Source: Euptelea pleiosperma (taxonomy: Eukaryota; Streptophyta; Magnoliopsida; Ranunculales; Eupteleaceae). From it: a DNA stretch of 64,000 nt. The translations under genes were made by a program, and so were the position numbers. Below are positions 44,498-57,279 of the stretch, piece after piece; the first letter of the stretch is position 1, and each line of letters begins with the position of its first letter. The stretch is from assembly GCA_035048495.1 (NCBI GenBank), contig CM068544.1, positions 16,362,138-16,426,137 on the forward strand. Reading direction: 5' to 3'. The notes beneath the pieces were generated by a model that made no database searches, had not been told where the DNA came from, and saw nothing but the letters and a program-made list of their open reading frames with translations.

Positions 44498-45864
44498 TGA
44501 TATTCGCTTAAAAGTGCGTATTTTCTACTGTTATCTTCTAAGCGTTATCACACTCTCCTACGTAAAACTGCTATAATTATCCACTTTTCTGCGTAAGAGT
44601 CTCTTTCATTGCGTAGAACACACTTTTCTAGACGAAATAGTATATTTACATGCATTAAACACATTTTCGAAAGTCTAGATATGAAGTCGTTTTGATCAAA
44701 TCTCATTACGCGCTTTCACTGTTGCAGGAAATCTGATCGGACGATTCTTGAAACTTGTGGGCCCATGATGACCTCCAGAGCCTAACTTCAACACTTGAAG
44801 AGCCAACAAGCTAAGACAAGAAGATGTGGGCTAAGTATGGGCATAGCCAGAGAATGAAGAAAAGTCGGGCCAAGAAACGAGAGAGAGAGAGAGAGAAGCC
44901 TGATCAGACGAGTTTCAAAAATCAAAAACTCGCGATCAACCGCGAAAGTCATGATCAAAGATCAGTAAAACTTGCAGGAAATAGGGGTGAGCCAAGACAG
45001 TGGAATTGGTGAAATTAGAGAATGGCCAAGCTGGCAGACCAGTAGACCAAGCTGTAAGCCATGAACTTAGCATTCGAAAGTACAAACTAAGCTACCAAGT
45101 TAGTGGACCATGGACCAAACTGAATCAGCAAAGCTTAGATCAAACAATGGAGAACAAGTGGGACCCACACAATTGTTAGAACAGTACGCAAGTTGAATCA
45201 AGTAGCTTCTAAAGGTTGCAAATACAGTATTTTAGATGGTGGGGCCAGTTATGTTGAAGAAAGCTTTGTTAGAATAGATGGCCGGTGGAGGCATGGAATA
45301 CACTAGAGGCGACACCAACAAGATGAACCGATGAGTCAATAGGAGGTGGTTTCAGCAGGCATGAGGTGGCAGTCCAAAATGGGACATGTTTACGTAGTGT
45401 TAAGAAGCATGTAAAGGAAGCAAGATGTGATGGTTGGATAGTGGTTGATCAAGATGAAGGACCCAACTAATTGGAAAGTCTAAGATAGACTAGACTTTGA
45501 GTGTTATTGAAAGTCATTTAAGAAAGAGGTGCAGCCAGCACATGCACATAGACCTTTCCAATTGAGGGGAGTGGTGTCCAAAAGATAATAATTTCGAAAG
45601 AAAAAGGGCTGCGTAGATGGAAGGAAAGATCTCTTCAAGAAGGAGAGCCATTGGATGAACATGAGGAATCAAAAAAAAAAAAGAGAATGGTCCAGATTTC
45701 ATGCAAGGAATCATGGTGAATAGATGGCTTATAAAAAGAAAGTTGCTGGATAGTGGCAAAGGAGGAGAAGACTTGCTGTTAGAAAGGGAAGATATTGACG
45801 TGAAGGAAGAAAATCTGGACATGTTGAGCTGACGTGTCTGCGCCTTACACCACTCACGGCATCC
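44498..45864 (+). mobile_element. Plus-strand LTR fragment of the LARD family, cut by an insertion
   Basis: It starts TGATATTCGCTTAAAAGTGC and follows copy 1 closely (GGGACCCACACAATTGTTAG matches the region near 850). It stops exactly where the minus-strand element begins at 45865. The rest presumably lies to the right of the window. Confidence 0.75.
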
Positions 45865-48800
45865 TGAAATTAAGGTTTTTCCGTGTCGTCAATTCGGAAA
45901 CCATAACTTCAACAATATTTGTAAAATCCGATTATCTGCAAAATGTAATTTGTATAGCATTACGTGTCGGATGTCGATCCGCACTCGGTGTGAGTTAACA
46001 CAATAAGGAATTAAAACTGACAAATAATATACAGAGAAAAATGAGAATGGTGGAAGAGATGAGAAGGGCGACTCGATTTAAAAACAACATTCATTTGAGA
46101 TTCAGAACACCAAAATATCAAAAATCAAATTTCATTAATCATCGAAGAGTGCGTACATAAATCAAAATAACATAAATAAAGAAAGCATGTAAAGGGTAGA
46201 GAGATGAAGAGGTAAGGGAAAGAAATGCCCATTGAAATCTCGGAGCTAAGGGCGCCACCGATCAAGAAGAGGATCGTCCAAGACTTCGATGAATGCTTCA
46301 ATTGTGGAGAAGGGTGGTTTTGATAGAGAGGCATCCCATGACCTTTGGAGCTAAGGACACTACCGATCAAGAAGAGGACCGTCCAAATTTCATGGAATGC
46401 TGCTCAATCGAGAAAACGGGTAAGGAAAAGAAATGTCCATTGAAATCTCGGAGCTAAGGGTGCTACCGATCAAGAAGAGGATCGTCCAAGACTTTGATGA
46501 ATGCTTCAATCAAGAGAAGGGTTTTCACAGAGAAGCATCCCATGACCTTTGGAGCTAAGGGCGCTACCGATCAAGAAGAGGATCGTCCAAATTTCATGGA
46601 ATGCTGCTCAGTCATGGAATCCACATCGGATCTTACTGGTCGACAAGGTAGATGTGAATTGGCAAATGTACGATAATGTGCCCTAAGAAGCTCACATTTT
46701 CACTCGCCCAAAGGAGTCGGCCAAGTGAATAGGCGATCGGCCTGAGAATATAGTAAGAGGATCTAGAGAGAGAAAATGGAATTCTAGAGAGAGAAAGTAG
46801 TAGAGAGAGAAAGGAGAAGAAGAGAGAGAAAGTACCTCAAATACTTACCACGAGTCGGAGATCGAGAAATGTGATGGGCCAATTGGATCGGCCATTAATT
46901 AATGATGGTGGCAGCCTGTCACACTGTCATGGAGAGGAGAAATGGCAGCAAGTGAGTTGCTTGGAGAAGGAGTTGTACACGCTCTTGCACCACGTGGTCA
47001 TTGCATGGCGAAGCATGTAGAGGATAGAAGTGCCAGATCGATTGGTGCACTTGCAGGTTTGTGCAACCATGAGAGATGTTGCAGGTACGCAAGGGCAGCA
47101 TCTCGTTAAGAGCCCGAACATCAGTGAGGAAGATGCAACCTTGTTGGCGCTGATGGTGTTTCCCTTTGGAGAGGGACTCCGGCCTGCAATGGAGGAGTAG
47201 CCCAACATCTCCAGGGCGTTAGAAAGTGAGGGCAACAAGATGGTGATGAGCGGATCTGGTAGAGAAGCAGGCCAAAAAGGAGGTTGGAGACACCACGTTG
47301 CTTATGGATTCGGACTAGAATGAGGAGAATGCAGCATGTGGTTGTTGCTTGGTCTGTTGGTGCATTGTCCGGCCAAGATCAAAGAAGATGGAGTCGGGTT
47401 GGATGGTGGTTGTAGTGCTTCTCCTCTTCTGGCAGCAACACGTGGATGTTGGATGGGAGGTGCACAACATGTGCAGATCTGAGAAGGAGATCGGATTAGA
47501 TCTTGACACTGCATGTTGAAGGACATTTCCACGTGGAGCAAGTTGCTGATCTGGAGGTGTGGACGGTGATGGACTGCATGAGGTCAGCCATGTGAAAGCT
47601 CGGCCAGGGAATTGACGCACCAGTCCAGCAAGGTGGCGTTAACATGCATGAAGGGAGGTGCGCAGTTTTAGAACATGGATAGCACGGAATGGTTGCTTTG
47701 CATGGTGGAAGAAAGGAGGAGGAAGGAGGAGATGGCCGGCCGGAGTTGCAGGTTTGCAACTCCGGTAAGGAGAAAATGGAGAAGAAGAAGAACAAGAAGA
47801 AGAAGAAGAAGAAGAAGAAGAATGGGGAAGAAGAAGAAGGTAGGCGTTGCTGGAGAAGGCAGCAAGGGTGGAGGATCAGTTGTTGGCCTGCAACTTAAGG
47901 TGGTTCAGTTGTTGCTCATGGAGGTGGAGCAAGCTCTTGGAGATGTACAGATCAAGAAGAGGCACACCAGCAGGTGGGTGAAACTAGCAAGACGAGATCA
48001 TCTCCAAGGTGTTGGAGAGCGAGGTGCACCAGCGTGAGAAGGTGGAGGTGATAATGGCAGGTGGAGACGGTGATGAACAGTGGATGAAGAGGTGATCGGT
48101 GGTGTTCTCAGATCTGTTGAAGCCAAATCAAGGAGGAGGCTGGAGCACCCGATGATGAAGGAGGAGGAACCTGCAAGTTGTTGCAGGTTGATAAGTATGG
48201 CCAGCACCGGTTGAGATCTCCATGAAGGTGGAACCGGAAAGTGCAGTCCGACTGGAAAGTTGCTGGCCGTGCATGCATGCAGTGCAGGTGAGGGGTGTTC
48301 AACGGTCTGCCTTGCAGGTTGTAGAAGCCGTTTGCAGCAAGGAAGAGATGTAGGTGATGGAGTAGGTTCATGGATGGCTATGCATGAGAGGATGGCAGCA
48401 AGCTGCTGGTCGATTTCCATGGAGGAAACCAGCCGGAGGTGTTGATGTCCGCTCGTTATGGTCCCCTTGGAAGCCACCGGTTTTACATTCGAAAGGTGGA
48501 GGGAGAGCATGGGGTTGTTGCTGTTGTGGAGGCCGTGCATGCATTTCAAGAGGGAAGAGCTCCAATGGTGGATGGGTAAGAGAGGATGGTTTAGTCGCTC
48601 CCATGGTGGGCATCGTTTGTCACCTAGAGAAGGAGAACGTGGAGAGTGATAGATGGGAGTGGGAGTCGTAGGTTAATGAGAGATGGGTAGGTTTGTTAGA
48701 GGTTTAAGTGGGTTAGTTGGGGAAAGATAGGTGAGAGAGTGACACGTGGTAGGATAGAGTGAGAAGAGAAAAAGCCCATGATTGGGAGAATTGGTCATGT

Positions 48801-50054
48801 GTGACCTTTTCTCTCTTGGGCATGGGTTTAATGTCGGCCTTAGAAAAGGCCTAATGGGTTTAGGTGGAAGAAAGGGTAAATGGGCCCAAAAAGCTATGTG
48901 CTCTTCTATTTTAAGTGAAGCATCGACCCACTCTATTCTTTTTGGTCATGAGCACACTTGGCCGTGGCTTTAGGTGAGTGGGCTGTTTGGCCATTAGCAT
49001 TGTGGGCCACCATTGAAGGCCTTGGGGCCACATGATGTCACATGGGCTATTGAGAACCCGTGGATATTAAATGGATGAAGGTTGTTGAGAATGGAGGAAA
49101 AATCGATCTAGGCCGTTGGATTAAAGCATGAATTGGGCCTATTCAGACAAGACCGTGGGTTTATTTAGTGGGCCCTTTTGCCATTAGACTTGTCGGCCAC
49201 TTAGCCACTAAGATGGGATATTTAGGTTTCTAATGGAGATGGGCCAAGATTAGCGAACCATCGGATCTGGAGAGATCCAACGATCTGATGGATGATCTAA
49301 CGGCTTGAAAGAAGATCTAATGGTGGAAAAGCTATGTGAGATGGGATGGAGCTAGAGGAGAGAAGATTAGAGGTTAGATGATGGAGATCAGAGAGATCGG
49401 GGTGGTTGATCTGATGATCGAATGGTAGGATGAGAAGATCTAAGGGTCAGATGTTAGGGTCTAATGAGATGGAGAAAGAGGAGAGAGAATTAGTAGAGAG
49501 GAGAGAGAAAATAATATAAAATAAAGACAAAAGAGCTGGCAGAGGGTCTTGGACCCTGATCTTCAATGTAATCTTCAGTCGGCTTCACCAATCACGTAAG
49601 CCATCATTTTATGTCGTTTGGTGCGGCTTTTAATCACTTTGGCCCGTCTCTTGGTCTTCAACTTTGCCTCTCTCTTAGTTTTTTATTTGGCTCTATGATC
49701 CTCTAACTTGACCCGTATTTGGCCTGTATCTTTTAGTCGTAGCCTGTTGGCTTTTTAAGCTTTGATATTAGGCTTCTATGGATGATCGTGGGCCCGTAAG
49801 TCTCAAGAATCGCCCGATCGGGTTTCCTACAATAACGAAAAGCGCGTAATGAGACTTAATCAAAACGGCTTCAAATCTAGACTTCCAAAAATGTGTTTAA
49901 TGCATGCAAATATACCATTTAGTCCAGAAAAGTGTATTCTACGCAATGAAAGAGATTGACATAGAAAAGTGGATAAATAGCGAAGTTTAACGTAGGAGAG
50001 TGTAATAACGCTAAAGGATAATGGCTTAAAATAAGCACTTTTAAGCGAATATCA
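45865..50054 (-). mobile_element. LARD element 1: 3' LTR (4,190 bp)
   Basis: On the plus strand it runs from TGAAATTAAGGTTTTTCCGTG to AGCACTTTTAAGCGAATATCA. It is the reverse complement of the family LTR (TGATATTCGC...TTTCA). It contains the family box at about 45965, the 100-bp tandem units at 46230-46620 and a (GAA)n run. The five bases before it, CATCC, would be the left target copy. It is longer than the other LTRs, which may reflect internal growth. All open frames in it are low-complexity or short. Confidence 0.85.
46230..46620 (-). repeat. Four ~100-bp tandem units in the LTR
   Basis: GGAGCTAAGGGCGCTACCGA or a variant recurs at about 46242, 46347, 46450 and 46551, each followed by TCAAGAAGAGGATCGTCCAA. 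Units alternate between two flavours (CTTCGATGAATGCTTCAA versus TTTCATGGAATGCTGCTCA), so the array is a duplicated pair. Confidence 0.92.
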
Positions 50055-53000
50055 CAACCCCCAACCAGCATATTGTCAATCCTTGGCAAATAGTGCGAAA
50101 TAAATTAGCTTAAAAGGGCTCTGCACATGCTGTACACTTTTTCAAATTAGCTCAGGGAAAACACCGTTCGTCAAATTATCGTATGGATGCAAAAATAGTT
50201 ACAAGCTAGCAGATAGTCAAGAAGTTTTGACAAGACTATAGACTGATAATCTGACCTAGAATAGTCAGACTCGACGTGTGTGTGTGGTCAATATTATCAT
50301 CATCCGATAGTGAAGAGTTCCAAATCACCTAAGAGATTGTATGCCTTGACCTCAAATCTCACTTGTAAAACACTCAGAAATGATCACTCGTCAGTGGTTT
50401 TATTTCTTTTCTCTCAATTTATATGTGAGGAGACATATTGATAAAAACAAATATCTCACATATGTATTGTTTGAAGGAATGACATTTTTAACAGAAGAAG
50501 ATCTCATGAAAGGAATATTATTTTACTCAGGAACGTTATATCAAACTTTATAGCTTCTCTTTCTCCATTCTCTACATTAATGATCGTGCTATCCTAGAAT
50601 CAAGTAGGACTTTCATAAGTTGTAATGAGGCTTAGGCCAGGTGTAGAAAAATAAGGGGATATAGGATTTCAAAGCTTCTGAGAGGATATCTCGATTTTCT
50701 TGTATTTTCCTCCAGGTGTAAAACCATTTCTTTTCCTTTTCCTTCTTTCGTATTTTTCTATTTTTCTCGATATTTCTGAGACTGTTCAATTTCATCTTCA
50801 GCTCTTTCTATACTTTCTTTTCATCTTTTCTTTTCAGTTTGAACCACTTGTCTTTTTCTTTGATTTTTCTTGACTTTTCTTTTCATGGTATACCCATATC
50901 AATCATTTCTTTATCCTTTTCAGAAGTAGGGTCACGAGTCATACTATTGGATTGGGTTATAGGTTAATGGGCTTTAACAAGGAAAGGCTTTTTATAAAGG
51001 CTCAGAAGGGTTTCAAACGGTAGAGATTTAAGGTAAACTAAAAGGCTGAAAGGTTTAAAAAGATGGCCTAAATCATTTTCTAGGGTTTGCACTCTCATGT
51101 AACATGTTTTGAATAGATATAAAAAAAGGTTCTATCGTAATAATCCAATTTTGATGTCGTTTCGAGTTCCATGATCAATACAAAGGATAATGAGATCTTT
51201 CAACAAAATATTGCGGACATGAAGAAATAGTGAGTCATCTTTTGACTCGAAATTGTAGTATAACCCTCCGAAATGATGAAAGGCTCGAAAGCGTATTGGG
51301 TTAGGTCTCCACAAATGTTCTTCTAGGATCTTTAGAGATTCTAAACTTAGGATGACTCTGATGATGAATGTGTACAATTTGTGCCAAATCTGAGTTCTTC
51401 TAAGTTTTCAAATCTGTTGTAGTCACGCTTGACTTGACTTGACTCAAAGCTAGCATGTAACACGGAAAATGTCATCCTTTATAAAACGATTTCACGAATA
51501 TTTCTAACTAATAAAAGTCAAGGTATTTGACACATTTTGGAAGTTCTAGAAAACATTGAAAATCATCGGAAAACACCCAAAAATACAATGGTTTTTTTTT
51601 TATATATATTTTATTATTTTTTTTAGAAATTTATCAAAATGAAAACATGAGTTTTGGTAAATACCCACCCCCAACCAAAATATAGCACCGTCCTCAGTGC
51701 TTATAACCGGGACCAAAAAAATGTTGAAATATCGGTAATGATGCAAGGAGTTTAGGGAGGATGTTACCAATGGGGCATGAAATGAATACTGTCTAGTATC
51801 AGATGATTTTCTGTATTGATTGTACCTGCATGAAAGATAGATATAGCAATAAAATATGCATGCGACTCATGTAACTACGAATACCAGAATTGCCTATCCA
51901 AAAGCGCTAAGTTTTACGTCTTCAGCCAGACACAACGGGGGTGATAAGCACCCCCAACCAAGTTGAAGTACAGGGAGACTGAGTAAATCATCAGTCATCC
52001 AGCTCATCAGTTGGAGCAATAACGCTTCCATTCGAGTTAACCAAACCCAACAGTAGTACGGGTAGGTTCTTTCTCAGGTAAGACTGAAAGGGTTCTCTGA
52101 CCGTTAGCAGAGCTGCAAACTCTGAAAGAGGAGCGGGTATGGGATTACAGTAATGGGTCTCTCATCAGTAAGAGACCTAGCAAAAAGATTCTCTGGCCAT
52201 GGTTAGCAGAGCCGAAGTCACAATGTGTATCGAGGATGGATTTTGTGGAGCAAACTCCAGTGGGGTTTACAGTAAGCACCCCTATCCAAGATTATGGTGT
52301 TGAAGATCGAAAGACTCTCAAATCAAATCAAACGATGTGGCAGTTGAAACCGTAGAAATAAGCCATAGAATCGGTTATAAAGAGACACTGGACTAGTGAT
52401 CCTAAATGATGCACATAGAGCAAGCAAGATAATCTTATGTCTAAAGCAAATTAGTATAAGTTTGAGGATTTATCTTGTTAGTTTGTGGGGTATTGTAGAT
52501 TATGATAGTGGGCGGACCACTAGTTTATCTTGTTAATCGCCTGACTAACTTTGTCATTCTTGGGTTCTCACTGGGATACACTCTTCAAAGCAAATGCTTC
52601 AGTACTAACTCAAATTGATCACAAGATAATCCAAAGCCTAGACAGACGTGCGGCACATCGGCTGACTTAAGTACGCCCTAGACTAACCGGATTTGTCAAG
52701 CAATGGAGATGAGTGTTCCATTGGTATAAGCTAGGGTTGTTTTGTGTTCCTCATCCCACACTAAGCTAATCCGACAGACAATCAAGGAGGCCATTTACGA
52801 GCTCGGCATACTTGAGTAGTAGGGACCTAAGGGTGTGTTAGATAACAGGGACCCGCACTCATGGACTTAATCGACTTGATCTTTGAAGGGGTAGCTTTAA
52901 GTGGAGTTTTCCTCGAACACCGATCTAATTTGGCTCTAGCTCTTGATTCTTTTTATTAGAGTGGATCTTGGGGATCAAGCTCAGCTGAAGTGATGAGGTG

Positions 53001-54036
53001 GGTGATGAAATCCCACCAGTTTCAATTTAGAGTTGGGTCTGCTCAATTAGGGTTCATTAATTAACGGCCACATCCACGCAGTGCGAATAAGTTTATGCAA
53101 AAAGCAAATAGACACGCGGCACTATAATGCACCAAATTGCACAGTATCGCACTCAAGGTGAGGGAAGGGACTTACCACCCGTGGGTCACGCCACGGGGTC
53201 GCCTCTTCGGGGTAGGGAGGGGTATCTTCATGGGCTTGGGCCCGATTCTTCCGTAGTGAGCTTTCGCTCCCTACCCGCATTTAGAATTGCAATCCTGCAT
53301 ACGAATTAGTATACGATATGGGTCTAGGGTGTGGGAATATTTTTTTGGAATGTCCCTGCCTTGTGTGGGTAAGCAATCAATCAATCAATAAGGCAAGGTA
53401 AATTGGAAAGTTACTATTTATGAGAGTTGACTAAACAACTATCAACCCCCTAATAGACCTTTCTAATTTAACAGGTTCTCCAAGTTAGGAAAATTCTCTA
53501 AAATTAGTAGTTTCCTAAATCTGAAAACTTACTAAATTTAGGGTTTCTTCCCGTGTTGGAAACCTTCCAAAAAGGGGACCTTCCACATCTAAAAATCCTC
53601 TAAAAATAAGAATTTCTAAGTATGGAATATCGTCCAATTCGAAAATTTTCCAAATAAGCTCGATTCCAATAAAATTTCCCAGGAATGAAAACCTTGCAAA
53701 GATGAAAACTTCCCGAGTTGGAAAGCATCTAAAAATGCAATCTTCCCATATACGAATATCCTAAAATGTGCAGAAATGGAAACTAGCATTTTTAATTTTT
53801 TAATTTTTTTTTGTGAGTTAGGAACTCAATCAAGGGTTTCTAAAACCCTCGAACACAGATCTAGATATGGAAATAATCAAGGTGTCCGATTACAACTTTG
53901 CACCCGGCCTTCCGAGGCATGATAAAATAATACTAAAGATCTGCAAATAGAAAGTTTCCAAATGTCTGTATCTTTCCGTTTTCATCGTCTTCATTCCTTT
54001 ACGCATTCCTGTACACCGAGCGGCAACGGCGCCATT
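50055..54036 (-). mobile_element. LARD element 1: interior (3,982 bp), coding part deleted
   Basis: In minus sense it begins AATGGCGCCGTTGCCGCTCGG, a primer site matching tRNA-Asp over TGGCGCCGTTGCCG, two bases after the LTR. It ends at a G-rich tract (GGTTGGGGGTTG) before the 3' LTR. It shares non-coding blocks with element 2, but only scraps of the 3' part of the ORF remain near 52080-52220. The interior is about 1.6 kb shorter than in element 2. No reverse transcriptase, protease or integrase. Confidence 0.82.
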
Positions 54037-54540
54037 TGAAATTAAGGTTTTTCCGTGTCGTCAATTCGAAAACCCTAACTTCAACAATATTTGTAAAATC
54101 CGATTATCTGCAAAATATAACTTGTATAGCAGTACGTGTCGGATGTCGATCCGCACTCGGTGTGAGTTAGCACAATAAGGAATTAAAACTGACGAATAAT
54201 ATACAGAGAAAAATGAGAATGGTGGAAGAGATGAGAAGGGCGACTCGATTTAAAAACAACATTCATTTGAGATTCAGAACACCAAAATATCAAAAATCAA
54301 ATTTCATTAATCATCGAAGAGTGCGTACATAAATCAAAATAACAGAAATAAAGAAAGCATGTAAGAAAGCATGTAAAGGGTAGAGAGATGAAGAGGTAAG
54401 GGAAAGAAACACCCATTGAAATCTCGGAGCTAAGGGCGCTACCGATCAAGAAGAGGATCGTCCAAGACTTCGATGAATGCTTTAATCATGGAGAAGGGTT
54501 TTGACAGAGAGGCATCCCATGACCTTTGGAGCTAAGGGCG
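54037..54540 (-). mobile_element. LARD element 1: start of 5' LTR, interrupted by element 2
   Basis: It starts TGAAATTAAGGTTTTTCCGTG like the LTR at 45865 and follows it for about 500 bp, then stops at GCTAAGGGCG where element 2 begins. I count about 17 base differences to the other LTR over this stretch by eye, plus an 11-13-bp duplication near 54360. Confidence 0.87.
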
Positions 54541-57279
54541 TGAAAATAGGGTTTTTCCGTCGTTGAAAAAACGACCCTAACTTCAACACATTTTTGTAGT
54601 TTTTATCCGATTATCCTGCAAAATTGATAGATTTTTGTATAGGGATTCGTGTCGGATGTCGATCCGCACTCGAAATTAGTCGGATTAGCGCGAATAAGAA
54701 CAAAACTGACAGAATATTACAAGAAATAATAGATAAAAACAAACTTCATTATTCAGTGATCAAAATGTCTATTACAATGCTTGAATAAAATAAAATAAGA
54801 TAAACTAAAAAGTAATTTTAAGGAAGAAAATTCTAGAGAGTTAGAGAGAGAAAATGAAGTGGAGAGAGAGAAACAAAGAGACCCAGAGAAACCTAGAGAG
54901 AGAGAGAGAGTACGAGAGAGAAAAGAGAAGAGAGAAGGTTCACCTTGACTTACCCAGATTCGGCCATGTGAATGGTGTTGATACTCAGGGAATGGTCCAG
55001 CCAAGTGGTGGAGGGGTGTCGCTTGTTAGCCGGTGATGGCCATGAGAAGAGTTACATTCTCCTTTTGGGCCATCTACTGATGATTTGAGTTGAGGAGTGC
55101 ACCATGTAGACAGACGCTGCATTAGAGAAGAGCACCCCGCGATTTATTGGTCGGGTTGCTTCCCGAAGTTTGAGAGCAGACCGGCCAGCCAATGAGAAGA
55201 TGGTGGTGTTGTGATCGGCAAACAAAAGATAGTTGCAGGTGACCGAAATCAGTGAAGATGTTGCTGATATGGTGGCTCAGGAGGTTGCTGTCCAGCGTGC
55301 AACTTGTAGGTTGACCACACCCTGGTTGGAGGTGGTTCACCGGAGATGCCAGTTGCTGGTTCAAGCGGTGGTGCACCGAGGATGTGCATGTTGCAGGCCG
55401 TGGAAGAGGGAGGCGGAGCAAGGAGGCGGAGTTTGGAGGATGGCCAACAGTTGCATGTTCCTAGCGGAGGAGGAAGGACGGTGGTGTTGCTGGAGGCGGA
55501 GTGGTGAGGAAGAAGACTCCAGCGTATGGTGACGAGCCGGTGGAAGAACCACCATTTGAAGCCGTTCTTTGCAAAACCTGCGTTGCTGCCCAAGAGAGAG
55601 GCAGCAACGAGATGAAGACCGTGGAGGAGGCGGTGCTAGATCTTCAAGTGGTGGTGCATGCCGAATGGGAATGACGAACCAGTTGATGGTGGTCCCTTCT
55701 ACTCACGTCATGGCCGAACCAGTTGAGAAGACGAGGGCAGTGCTGGTTTTGTTGCTAGCAGCAAGGCAGAGGCATCTTCTTGCAGGATGGTTTGGATAGA
55801 GGACATCAGAAGAAGGAAGAGAGGGCCAGGATGGTGGAGAGGAAGAGAGGAAAAGTTGCATGCAGCCAGAGTTGCAAACCTGCAACTCCGGCGGTAGAAG
55901 AAGAAGAAGACCGGCGGTAGAAGAAGAAGAAGAAGCAGAAAGAGAAGGAGAGGGAGGGTGGTACTTGGACGGACAGGTGCAGCTAACGACGGTGGCGGCG
56001 CACAGGTCGTGGTGGAGAAGAATAGAAGAAGAAGAACGTGAGGAAGACGAGGTGGCCGGAGTTCTGCAACTCCGGCCGGTAAATGAAGAAGAAGAAGAAG
56101 AAGAAGAAGAAGAAGAAGAAGAAGAAGAAGAAGGAGAAGAAGAGAAAAAAGAGGAAAGAACGAGGGGGGGGTTTTTGGGAAGAGAAAGGAGAGGAAAGGA
56201 GGGGGATTAGGGTTCGAACGAACCCCTCTCCTTCTCTTTTTAAAGCTCCCTATTTCCATTAATGGAAATAGGGTATTTTTTGAAAATAAAAAATATGAAA
56301 AATAATTTTTTTTTTTAAGTAAAAATCTACTTTTCTATGGGGAATCTCCCCAATTAGTGGACCCCCCATTTAATTAAAATTATTTTGAAATTCGCGGGGT
56401 TCACTAACTGGTCGGACAGCGGGTCGATGAAGATGGGCCCGGCTATTGGCCCACATGGATTGATGATGTCCATCGTCTCACAAGATGATGTGACAGACAG
56501 TCTGATGGCGATCGGATGGATGGTGACTTGATTGGGACTCAGATTGGTAGATCGACGGATCTAGAGAGATCCAGCGGTCCGATTGAAGATCCAACGGTCC
56601 GATGGAAGATCCGACGGTCAGAAAGCTAAGGGAGATGAGATAGAGCCGATGGGCAGGAGTTCTGGGGTTAGGTCAGTAGATTCGAGGACCAAGAGATGAA
56701 GAGAGAGAGAGAATAAGGAGAGATGAGAGAGAAAGTATCAGAAAATAGAGAGAAAAGCACTGGCGGAGGGTCTGGAACCCTGGTCTTCACTGTGACCATC
56801 CTCACGCTTCTCCAGTAGAGTCGACCATCATTCTTTGCTGACTCATGTGGCTTTAAACGCTTTGGTCCGTCTCTTGGTCATTGGCTCTCCTACTCTCTTC
56901 GTTCTTTGGGCCGGCTTTTTGGTCCTCTTATTCAGCCCATATTTGGCCCATATCTTCTAGTCATAGCATGTGGGCTTTTTAAGCTTTGATAATGGGCTTT
57001 CATGATCGATTTGGGCCCACAAGTCTCGAGAATCGTCCCATCGGGGTTTCCTGCGACAGAAGAAGCGCGTAATGAGACTTAATAAGAATGGCTTAATATC
57101 TAAACTTCTAAAAATGTGTTTAATGCATGCAAATATACCATTTCGTCTAGAAAAGTGTGTTCTACGCAACAGAAGAGACTATTACGTAGAAAAGTAGGTA
57201 AATAGAGTATTTTACGTAGGAGAATGCAATAACGCTAAAAGGATAATTGCTTAAAATAAGCACTTTTGAGCGAATATCA
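54541..57279 (-). mobile_element. LARD element 2: 3' LTR (2,739 bp)
   Basis: It runs from TGAAAATAGGGTTTTTCCGTC to GCACTTTTGAGCGAATATCA on the plus strand. GGGCG at 54536-54540 is the expected left target copy. It is near-identical to the partial LTR at 62833-64000. It carries the family box at about 54648 and a (GAA)n run at 56085-56130. Confidence 0.9.

Noticed and set aside
47496..48671. Several overlapping frames of 60-183 codons on both strands
   Set aside because: They lie inside the element 1 LTR, are low complexity, and do not persist in the other LTR copies.
55122..56259. Frames of 99-183 codons, some repeated exactly at 63413-63884
   Set aside because: The repetition only reflects the two LTRs of element 2. 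The frames have no recognised motif and the longest is poly-Leu from the (GAA)n run.
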